This document shows, one piece after another, positions 31,394 to 39,099 of a stretch of 64,000 bases of DNA. The translations under genes were made by a program, and so were the position numbers. Numbering within the stretch: position 1 is the first letter of the stretch; each line of letters begins with the position of its first letter. Below the pieces are notes generated by a model. That model saw only the letters and a program-made list of their open reading frames with translations, ran no database searches and was not told where the DNA came from. The stretch comes from an uncultured Clostridia bacterium (lineage in GTDB: Bacteria; Bacillota; Clostridia; TANB77; CAG-508), in the NCBI GenBank assembly GCA_934182465.1, contig CAKPRG010000003.1, forward strand, positions 124,001 through 188,000, read 5' to 3'.

Positions 31394-32581
31394 TTATTCT
31401 ACTTTTCCGTAAACTCCACCGCCACCTTCTACAATATGCATTTTTCCTTCTCTTGCATTTATAATGTTTTTTGCAATTTTTTCTCCAACAACTGCTTCTA
31501 TATCATCATCTGATAATTTGTGTAATATTGTCATTTCTGTACCAAATTGATTTAATAATTTATCTATTGTTTTTCCACCTACTCCTGGTATGAATGTAAG
31601 TGGTATTTGATAAACATAAGGTGGTCTATTGGCCGGACTTTTAGTTGTCGGTTTATCTTTTATAATTTCGATTCTGTCAAAAACACCCATTGTTATATTT
31701 TTGCTATCACATGTATCACATTTTGTAACTGGTGCTTCACCTTCAATTCTTTTTCCACAAACTTCACAATATGTTCTATGATATTTTCCAAGTTTTGGAT
31801 CTAATCCATAATTGCATACTATTTTTCTGTTATCTTCGTTTTTTAAGGCTTTTAATAATTCTTTATAGCTTATATCTTCAACTTCTATAACATTATATTC
31901 TCTAGCAATTTTAGGCAAAGAGTGAGCATCTGAATTTGTTAAAAATGTTTTTTCTTCTAATTCGCTTATTTCATCTGCTAAATATGTATCTGAACTTAAT
32001 CCTAATTCTATTGCTGGTATATGTGAATATTTTTCTTTAAATATTCTTTTTAAGCTTTTTGTACAATTTCCATAAAAACTTTTATGTGGTGTAAAAGCAT
32101 GTGCTGGCACTAAAATTCCATTATTAGCTTCTACAATATCTATTAATTCGTATGCAGATATATCTGCTCTTTGAGAACTTAAAGTCATATTTTTTATATG
32201 TTTACTCATTTCTTGTGAAAATGCTTTTATGTCTTTTAGAGTTGGGAAATAACATAAATTATGTGCACTTCCTGTTTTTCCATCTTCATTTTTTTCTGAT
32301 GTTTCTATTTCACTACCTAATATAATACAAACTTTATCTTGGTAAATAATTCCACCATCTTCTATTTCGTATGCTTCACCTGTTTTTAAGAAGTTTTCAA
32401 TGTCTTCAATAACATAAGGTGATGCACAATCTATAATTCCTACTATATTTATTCCTTTTCTTTCTACACATTCTTTAGCTATATTAGCAAAATTTAAGCT
32501 TCTTGCAGCTGTAATTTTTATTGGTTTACCATTTTCGCTTCTTCCTATATGAACATGTAAATCTGCAAATACTTTATACAT
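31394..32581 (-). CDS. endoQ: Endonuclease Q-like PHP-domain protein
   Basis: 395 residues from MYKVFADLHVHIGR, whose ATG follows GAAAGGAATATAGAA; the upstream extension is rejected. The PHP metal site has DLHVHIGR, IIDCASP, GSEIETSE, PAHAFTPH and SDAHSLPKI. A four-Cys zinc ribbon (CEVC, CDTC) and a helix-hairpin-helix segment (IPGVGGKTIDKLLNQFGTE) follow. EndoQ cleaves DNA 5' of deaminated bases such as uracil or hypoxanthine. It is probably in one transcript with spoIIM and xerD. The assignment is from domain order. Confidence 0.85.
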   Translation of the reverse strand: MYKVFADLHVHIGRSENGKPIKITAARSLNFANIAKECVERKGINIVGIIDCASPYVIEDIENFLKTGEAYEIEDGGIIYQDKVCIILGSEIETSEKNEDGKTGSAHNLCYFPTLKDIKAFSQEMSKHIKNMTLSSQRADISAYELIDIVEANNGILVPAHAFTPHKSFYGNCTKSLKRIFKEKYSHIPAIELGLSSDTYLADEISELEEKTFLTNSDAHSLPKIAREYNVIEVEDISYKELLKALKNEDNRKIVCNYGLDPKLGKYHRTYCEVCGKRIEGEAPVTKCDTCDSKNITMGVFDRIEIIKDKPTTKSPANRPPYVYQIPLTFIPGVGGKTIDKLLNQFGTEMTILHKLSDDDIEAVVGEKIAKNIINAREGKMHIVEGGGGVYGKVE

Positions 32582-32752
32582 TTCTATATTCCTTTCTATG
32601 TTTCTAAAACTATTTGTATTATATTTCTTTTTCCGACAAAATTCAATCACTTTTTTATTTTTCATTATGATATTTGGTTCATATATATAATTCGTTAAAA
32701 AGTTTATATGCAATTCATTTCAATGAAATAAATATTTTTGGCATAAAAAAAA

Positions 32753-33093
32753 GAAGCAAATCTGTAAGCCGGGTTCTGTCGTGAATAGTCATTTATCTAG
32801 GATATATATTGCTATATATCTCAAGCCACTCAAATCGAGAAAATGGCGAGCAGCCTTAACTTTCTCTACAAGGTGTTGCTCCAGATAGGGTTTACACAGC
32901 CAATGTATCACTACACTGCTGGTGGGCTTTTACTCCACCTTTTCACCTGAACCTAAAAAGGTTGTTATTTTCTGTTGCACTTTCCCTAAGGTCACCCTCG
33001 CTTGACGTTATCAAGTATCTTTGCTCTATGGAGCCCGGACTTTCCTCTCGTGGTACCTTTCGGTATTCACCAGCGACTATTTAATTTACTTCT
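32753..33093 (-). ncRNA. rnpB: RNase P RNA (A-type)
   Basis: The minus strand contains the conserved cores GAGGAAAGTCCGGGCTCC, GGGAAAGTGCAACAGAAA and, at the 3' end, ACAGAACCCGGCTTA. About 340 bases, with the pairing ends GAAGTAAATT and ATTTGCTTC. It is the catalytic RNA that matures tRNA 5' ends. The GTGCAACAGA form and CCGGGCTCC point to the A-type structure usual in Clostridia. Its promoter lies inside the 3' end of the methyltransferase gene. Confidence 0.96.
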
Positions 33094-33099
33094 TTGTAT

Positions 33100-33128
33100 A
33101 TTTTACTCTGATTAAAATTCTTTGTCAA
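33100..33128 (-). promoter_or_regulatory. sigma-A promoter of rnpB
   Basis: TTGACA (33123-33128), 17-base spacer, TAAAAT (33100-33105) on the minus strand. The predicted start coincides with the rnpB 5' end. The promoter overlaps the last codons of the upstream methyltransferase gene. Confidence 0.88.
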
Positions 33129-34047
33129 GTTTTAATTTTGCAACAAAAAATCCTTCATATAAATCTGTTGGTTTAACACATAAAACTCCATCAATACTAG
33201 TTGGCAATTTTGGTAAATCATTAAACTTTTCATCATTTATTGGCTCAATTTCAATAATTCCTAAATTCAAAAATTTCTTAATTATTTCTTCATTTTCTTC
33301 TTGCAAAATTGAACAAGTCGAATATACTAATTCACCATTTTTTCTCAATATTTTTAATGCTTTTTTTAGTAAAATTTCTTGTGTTTTTGATGAACGATTT
33401 ATTAATTCTTCTGTAAAATATTTTTTGTAGTTATCGTTTAATAAGGTAATTGTCCCACTTCCACTACATGGTGCATCTAATAAAATTTTATCAAAAGAAA
33501 AGAAATCACTTAAATTTCTAGAATCTTCTTTCATTAAATTTACACCTTTTGCACCTTGTTTTTGGATATTGTATTCTAGTCTTTCATATCTTATTTTATT
33601 TTTTTCGCATGCTGTTATTAAAGCTTTGTTATTAGATATCATTGCTATTTCTGTTGTTTTTCCTCCTGGTGCAGCCGTCATATCTAATATATTTTCTTTT
33701 TCCTTTGGTTCTAGAATTATCGGTGGTAACATTGAAGATATACTTTGTAAATATATTTTTCCTTCTGTATAAATATCTAATTTTTTTATTGTATCTTCTT
33801 GATTTTCTTCTAATATAATTGCATTTTCATATATATTGCTTATTTGATACTCAATTTTTTCTTGTTTTAATATTTCTTCTATCTCTTGGACAGATGTTTT
33901 TATTGTGTTTACACGAAATGTAGTTTTTCTTTTTTTATTAAATCCATCAATAATTTCATTTGTTAATTCTTCATTATATTGTTTTACTAATTTTTCTTTA
34001 AAAAAATTTGGTATGTGATTACATTCATTTGCTGATGTGTCGGACAT
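33112..34047 (-). CDS. RNA m5C methyltransferase (NOL1/NOP2/Sun family)
   Basis: 311 residues. The SAM site LDMTAAPGGKTTEIA, motif IV LLDAPCSGSGT (catalytic-cycle Cys) and motif VI VYSTCSI (nucleophilic Cys) define an RNA cytosine-5 methyltransferase. It is shorter than RsmB (about 430-440 residues) and lacks the N-terminal NusB-like domain, starting near KRKTTFRVNT. It may be an RsmF/YebU-type or stand-alone enzyme; the target cytosine cannot be told. It follows mutL by 16 bases. Confidence 0.82.
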   Translation of the reverse strand: MSDTSANECNHIPNFFKEKLVKQYNEELTNEIIDGFNKKRKTTFRVNTIKTSVQEIEEILKQEKIEYQISNIYENAIILEENQEDTIKKLDIYTEGKIYLQSISSMLPPIILEPKEKENILDMTAAPGGKTTEIAMISNNKALITACEKNKIRYERLEYNIQKQGAKGVNLMKEDSRNLSDFFSFDKILLDAPCSGSGTITLLNDNYKKYFTEELINRSSKTQEILLKKALKILRKNGELVYSTCSILQEENEEIIKKFLNLGIIEIEPINDEKFNDLPKLPTSIDGVLCVKPTDLYEGFFVAKLKLDKEF

Positions 34048-34063
34048 CGTAAATTGTTCCTTT

Positions 34064-35893
34064 CTACAAATTTTTACCTTTTAGTCTTTCCAATTCTTCT
34101 TGTGTATATTTTATTGTTGTTGGTCTTCCGTGTGGACATGTATATGGATTTGGTAATGAAAATAGTTCTTGTAATAAAGTATCAATTTCTTTAAAAGTTA
34201 ATACCATACCAGCTTTTACAGCAGCCTTACATGCAACTGTTGCAATAAATTTATTTTCTATTTCTTGTTTTGATGTTCTTGCATAAGAAGTCAATTCTTT
34301 TAAAGTATCTTGAAATATTGTAGCACTATCCAAACTATATGCAATGTTTGGAACTCCACTAATTTTTATTGTATCATTTCCAAAATCCTCTATTTGAAAT
34401 CCTACTTTTTTAAATACTTCTATATTATCTTTTACAAGTTCTACTTCTGACCTTTTAAGTGGTAAAATAGTTGGAATAATTAACATTTGAGTTTCTGGAT
34501 CTTTTCCACTATTATAACTATCTTTTACTTGCTCATACAAAACTCTTTCATGAGCAGCATGTTGATCGACAAAATATAATTCTCCTGATATATCAATCAT
34601 TATAAAAGTTTTGAATACCACTCCAATATATTTATATTCTAATTTTTTATTTTCTTTTGCAAGTTCTTTTTTTATTTCTGCAGACGCTTCAGCACTAATA
34701 TTTTTAGCATTTTGTATTCTTTTTAATAATGGATTTTCAAAATTCATATTGTTTTTTAAATCTACTGAATTTGATTTGATTTTATCTTTTTCACTAGAAT
34801 TGTCAACTTGTATACTAAAGCTTTCTGGCAAATAACTTTCTTGTTTTTTTACATAATCTTCTCTAATACTTTCAGAATTTCTGGTTTCATTTCTTCCCAA
34901 AAATTCCTCTTTAAGTAAAGCATCTTTAACTCCTTGATAAACTAATTTGAATACATCATCTTCATTTTGGAATTTAATTTCTTTTTTAGTTGGATGTATG
35001 TTCATATCTACTAATTGAGTAGGAATTTTTGCATTTAAAATAACAAATGGAAATTTTCCTATTTTTAAAGCACCTTTAAAAGCCTGTTCTGCTCCACTCG
35101 CCAAAATATCGTTTTCAATTGAACGATTATTTACGAAAAATATTTCATTCTTTCTATATGGCATCTCTACTCTTGAACTTCCAACAACACCTTTTATATT
35201 TAAATTTTGATATGTATAGTCTACATCAATTAAATTATTAGCTACATCTTTTCCAAAAATTTCATATACTGCATCTTGCATTTTGGAATTGCCACTTGTT
35301 TTTAATACTGTTTTTCCAGAATTTATTAATTTAAAAGAAACATCTAAATTTGATAAAGCTTGTCTTATTAATACTTTTTTTATTTTTTGTAATTCTGAAT
35401 TATCATTTTTCAAAAATTTATATCTAACTGGTACATTAAAAAATAAATCTTTTACTACTATATTTGTACCTTTACTACATTCTTTTTCTTCGATTTTTCC
35501 TGTTTCATTTCCTTTTACTCTATATGTATAGCCTGTTGTAGCATTTTCTTTTTTGCTTGTCAAAGTAACATCTGCAACAGATGAAATACTTGCTAAAGCT
35601 TCACCTCTAAAACCCATTGTTAGCACTTTGCTCAAGTCTTCACTACTACGTAATTTACTAGTTGCATGTCTTTCAAAAGCAATATCTATATCATCATAAT
35701 CAATTCCTTTACCATTATCAGTTACTCTTATATAAGTTTTTCCACCATTTTTAACTTCTATTTCTATTCTAGTAGCATTAGCATCTATTGAATTTTCTAC
35801 TAGTTCTTTTACAACAGAAGATGGACCTTCAATAACTTCACCAGCAGCAATTTGGTTTATTGTTAAATCATCTAATAATTTTATTGTTTTCAT
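34064..35893 (-). CDS. mutL: DNA mismatch repair protein MutL
   Basis: 609 residues. The GHKL ATPase domain shows AAGEVIEGPSSVVKELVENSIDA, VTDNGKGI and MGFRGEALASISSV. The C-terminal domain has DQHAAHERVLYEQ, the DQHAxxExxxxE metal-binding endonuclease motif, and the end CPHGRPTTI. So it is a nicking-type MutL, as in bacteria without MutH. mutS is not in view; in many Firmicutes it lies next to mutL. AAAGG precedes the ATG. Confidence 0.96.
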   Translation of the reverse strand: MKTIKLLDDLTINQIAAGEVIEGPSSVVKELVENSIDANATRIEIEVKNGGKTYIRVTDNGKGIDYDDIDIAFERHATSKLRSSEDLSKVLTMGFRGEALASISSVADVTLTSKKENATTGYTYRVKGNETGKIEEKECSKGTNIVVKDLFFNVPVRYKFLKNDNSELQKIKKVLIRQALSNLDVSFKLINSGKTVLKTSGNSKMQDAVYEIFGKDVANNLIDVDYTYQNLNIKGVVGSSRVEMPYRKNEIFFVNNRSIENDILASGAEQAFKGALKIGKFPFVILNAKIPTQLVDMNIHPTKKEIKFQNEDDVFKLVYQGVKDALLKEEFLGRNETRNSESIREDYVKKQESYLPESFSIQVDNSSEKDKIKSNSVDLKNNMNFENPLLKRIQNAKNISAEASAEIKKELAKENKKLEYKYIGVVFKTFIMIDISGELYFVDQHAAHERVLYEQVKDSYNSGKDPETQMLIIPTILPLKRSEVELVKDNIEVFKKVGFQIEDFGNDTIKISGVPNIAYSLDSATIFQDTLKELTSYARTSKQEIENKFIATVACKAAVKAGMVLTFKEIDTLLQELFSLPNPYTCPHGRPTTIKYTQEELERLKGKNL

Positions 35894-35911
35894 AAAATAC
35901 CTTTTTCCTTT

Positions 35912-36163
35912 TTATAATTCAAATATATTTGCTTTCAGTATCAATTTTGATATTTTACTTTTTTCTTTTAAAGGTACTTCCCATCTGCTACCAGTAATTG
36001 ATCTTCCCTTTTTGTATTCAGCAGATGGTTCTCCTAATATTTTTTGTAATTCTTTTTGTAAATCAACTTTATTTGTATAAATAGATAATATTTTTTCTCC
36101 ATATAACACATTTACAGTTGTTTCTGTTTCACATAAATTAGCTTGTTTATAAATTTTACTCAT
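35912..36163 (-). CDS. Small protein of unknown function
   Basis: 83 residues, no membrane segment. MSKIYKQANLCETETTVNVLYGEKILSIYTNK begins the protein, and it ends with GSRWEVPLKEKSKISKLILKANIFEL. It looks like a compact alpha/beta protein. It sits 18 bases upstream of mutL and is likely co-transcribed. I do not recognise a family. Confidence 0.65.
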   Translation of the reverse strand: MSKIYKQANLCETETTVNVLYGEKILSIYTNKVDLQKELQKILGEPSAEYKKGRSITGSRWEVPLKEKSKISKLILKANIFEL

Positions 36164-36230
36164 TTCTACATCCTTTGATTAATTTTGAATCATTTTATCA
36201 CAATTTTTTAGATTTTTCTACATTTTTTAA

Positions 36231-37781
36231 TTAATCAATTGTTTGCCAAATATCTATATCTCCAGATTTTAATATATTTCCATTTTTGTCTAAAAGTATA
36301 TGATCTGACTCGAAATATGGTTCATCTGTATCTGTTTGGAAATACATCATATTAGTTTCATAACTTCCTGAAAATAAATTATTTCTAAGATTTTTTAGAG
36401 ATTGTGGTAATACTTTATTTTCAAAACTAGTTTTAGTTGTAGTTAAATAGTACTTATTACCATATACTCTATAATTACCATCATTTTCATTGTTAAGTCC
36501 ATCACATTCATAAAAAGAATTTAATGCATAAAAATGATTTGAATCATCTTTAGCTTTTTGCTTAAATTCTACTACTGATTTATTTATATAATCTTTAATT
36601 TTTTCATCAACTTTTTCATTACTATCTTTTGTAGAATTAACTAATGATACATCAATATAATAATTTTCTTCATGTTCTAAAACTTTATATGTTACAAATA
36701 ATTCTGTTACTAAGTTATTAAATGGTCCAACTTTTTCATATTTTCCATCATATAGGTTTGTCTTTACATTAAATCTATCATAAATAATTACATTATCTGC
36801 TATATCTTGGAATGTTATTTCTGCATTAGTTATAAAATCTTCATCAGCTATATATAAAGTAGAAGGACATACAAAAAAGTTTATATCTTTTCCTCTTTGA
36901 AAATCACTTACTATTTTATAAATATCTTCTTCTATATTGCTACTATCTTCACTTTGGACGCAATCTCCTGTTCCTTCATTAAAATCAACATAAGATTGAG
37001 CAATGCTATTGTATAATTTTTCTAATAAAATATTGCTTATTTTAGATTTTGGACCTAGTACATCTTCTATTTTTAATTTTTCGCCATTTACAAGATTATA
37101 ATTTATTCCTTTTGTATAATATTTATAATTACTGCCTTTATTTTCTATTGTTAAAATATATTCAATAGAAATTATATTAGCAAAATTTCCTTCTACTACT
37201 GCAGAAGTCTCAATGCTTAAAGCTTCTGGATTTTTTTCCAATATATTTTGTACAAATTCATTAATATCGTCTTTAATTTTTTGATTTATCTCTTCTTGTA
37301 ATTTTTTATCTTTTAATCCATCTATTTCTACATATTCTAATTCTTTTCCATCTAAATTTGAATTTTTTTCTGTTTTTTTCTCACATTTTAGTGGATTTGT
37401 ATAATATGTTCCATCTAAATCTACTGTTGAATATTTTGTATCTTCTTCTTTGGCAATTTCTTTTACTTTTTCAACGATATTATCTTTTGGTGTATTATTG
37501 TTTTTTTCATTATTTTGCATAACAAAATAATATACAGTTCCAACAACAATTGCAATTACAATTATTACAAAAAGAACTCTACCAAATACAATTTGCTTAA
37601 GTGTTTTAGGCTTTTTTTCTTTTTTATTTTTAGAATTTACACTTTTTGTATTTTCTATATCTTCATCTTGATTAATTGCTTTATTTGAAACTTCTGTTGA
37701 ACTAATTATTTCATTTTCATTTCTAACTTTTTTTATTTCATCTTGATTGTTTATTTTATTTTCTTTATTTTCATTTTCCAT
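36231..37781 (-). CDS. Membrane-anchored DUF3298/PdaC-like protein
   Basis: 516 residues from MENENKENK, which follows a GGGG site; the upstream TTG start is less likely. A polar cytoplasmic segment of about 70 residues precedes one membrane helix (VLFVIIVIAIVVGTVYYFV). The outer part reads KELEYVEIDGLKDKKLQEEINQKI and YYTKGINYNLVNGEKLKIEDVL, typical of the DUF4163/DUF3298 domains of PdaC and RsiV. The family often binds lysozyme or peptidoglycan fragments; this is inference. It lies 62 bases after pstS on the same strand. Confidence 0.65.
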   Translation of the reverse strand: MENENKENKINNQDEIKKVRNENEIISSTEVSNKAINQDEDIENTKSVNSKNKKEKKPKTLKQIVFGRVLFVIIVIAIVVGTVYYFVMQNNEKNNNTPKDNIVEKVKEIAKEEDTKYSTVDLDGTYYTNPLKCEKKTEKNSNLDGKELEYVEIDGLKDKKLQEEINQKIKDDINEFVQNILEKNPEALSIETSAVVEGNFANIISIEYILTIENKGSNYKYYTKGINYNLVNGEKLKIEDVLGPKSKISNILLEKLYNSIAQSYVDFNEGTGDCVQSEDSSNIEEDIYKIVSDFQRGKDINFFVCPSTLYIADEDFITNAEITFQDIADNVIIYDRFNVKTNLYDGKYEKVGPFNNLVTELFVTYKVLEHEENYYIDVSLVNSTKDSNEKVDEKIKDYINKSVVEFKQKAKDDSNHFYALNSFYECDGLNNENDGNYRVYGNKYYLTTTKTSFENKVLPQSLKNLRNNLFSGSYETNMMYFQTDTDEPYFESDHILLDKNGNILKSGDIDIWQTID

Positions 37782-37843
37782 ATAAATAACCCCGTTCTTC
37801 AAGCTCTACAAATACTTAAATTTTTTATATAATTTCTTTTAAA

Positions 37844-38794
37844 TTATTTGCATGGAACATATCCTGCTTCTTCAGCAACTTTTTGTCCTCTTGTTGAAAG
37901 CATATTTTCTTTTAAACTTTCTGCTTCACTACTAATATCATTTTTTCTATTTACTATATAATAAGCTGTTAAAATTGGATATTCACCATTTTTGATTGTA
38001 TCATTATTTGGCTCAACTCCATCTACTTTTAATAGTTTGATTTCATCACTTAAATACATTGTATTTGCATAATAATAATATGAATATCCTATTGCAGATT
38101 CTTTATTATCATAATTTGATACAGCATCTATAATGTCTGACATTGTCATTGCAATATCTTCTTTTGGAGCTTCTTTAATTTTTTTATCTTTCATAACTAA
38201 ATCAAGCATTCCTGTTTGACTTCCAGAATTTTTTGGTCTTTGATAAGCAATAATTTCTTCATCATTACCACCAACTTCTTTCCAATTAGTTATTTCTCCT
38301 GAATATATTTTTTGTATTTGTTCAACTGTTAAGCTATTTACTGGATTATTTTTGTTTAAGAAAAATACAAATCCTTCATTTACTACTTTTGTAACTTCTA
38401 ATTCAACATTTGATTTTTCAGCTAATTTTTCTTCATCTTCAGATGGTGAAGTTACTAATATTAAATCTAATTCTTTATTTATTAATTTTTCATAAGCTTT
38501 ATGTGTTTTTGAATGTTCTACATTTACTTCATCTATTTTCTTTCCTTTAAAGTTTGCTTCAAATACTTCTGCAAGTGGTGCTGTTGCTGTTGATCCATCT
38601 ACTTTTGGATAATTTTCATCTGTATATAGTGGTTCTGTACTAATTTTTTCTTCAACTTGTTCTGGTTCATTTTGATTTTTTAAGTCATTAGTAAAATATT
38701 TGTATGCAACATATCCAAGTGCAACAATAACTAAGCAAATTACAATTGTAATTATATTTGCTATAACTTTTTTCTTCTTCATATCTTTTTCCAT
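37844..38794 (-). CDS. pstS: Phosphate-binding protein PstS-like
   Basis: 316 residues. An N-terminal membrane helix without a lipobox Cys (IITIVICLVIVALGYVAYKYF) anchors a periplasmic-binding fold. Visible elements are YPKVDGSTATAPLAEVF, LVTSPSEDEEKLAE, VEQIQKIYSGEITNWKEVGG and YQRPKNSGSQTGMLDLV. The DGSTA and NSGSQTG loops contact phosphate in PstS proteins. No pstCAB or phoU genes are near, so it may be a sensor or a scavenging orphan. AAAGG precedes the ATG. Confidence 0.82.
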   Translation of the reverse strand: MEKDMKKKKVIANIITIVICLVIVALGYVAYKYFTNDLKNQNEPEQVEEKISTEPLYTDENYPKVDGSTATAPLAEVFEANFKGKKIDEVNVEHSKTHKAYEKLINKELDLILVTSPSEDEEKLAEKSNVELEVTKVVNEGFVFFLNKNNPVNSLTVEQIQKIYSGEITNWKEVGGNDEEIIAYQRPKNSGSQTGMLDLVMKDKKIKEAPKEDIAMTMSDIIDAVSNYDNKESAIGYSYYYYANTMYLSDEIKLLKVDGVEPNNDTIKNGEYPILTAYYIVNRKNDISSEAESLKENMLSTRGQKVAEEAGYVPCK

Positions 38795-39099
38795 AGTAAA
38801 ATCCTTTCTTGCTTGTTATTCAAGCTAAATTAGTTATAAATGTTTCATTTGCTAACTAATTTTAAAATAATATTTTGGTTTAAAATATAATATCATTAAA
38901 TAAAATTTATTACAAGAAAAAAGCACCTCAAAAGTTAGATTTTTGCTCTAACATTGAGGTACAATTCATACTAATTTTTTATATTCTTAAATTTTATAAA
39001 AATCACTAAGTATTAAATACAAAATTCACTTTAAAAGTTTCAATTTGAGAGTTCCAATTTAAAAGTTTCAACCAGAAATAAAATATATCATTTTTATTA
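38795..39099. other. Intergenic region, 305 bases
   Basis: Holds the LRR-gene terminator (38922-38962) and, at 39030-39071, one and a half copies of a 28-bp direct repeat containing TTTAAAAGTTTCAA. No gene seen. Confidence 0.5.
38922..38962 (-). terminator. Terminator of the LRR gene
   Basis: ACCTCAA and TTGAGGT with an inner GTTAGA/TCTAAC stem, then a T-run on the minus strand. Confidence 0.85.

Noticed and set aside
39030..39071. Second antitoxin-like repeat array
   Set aside because: Only one and a half copies of a 28-bp repeat (TTTAAAAGTTTCAA blocks), with no toxin gene nearby.
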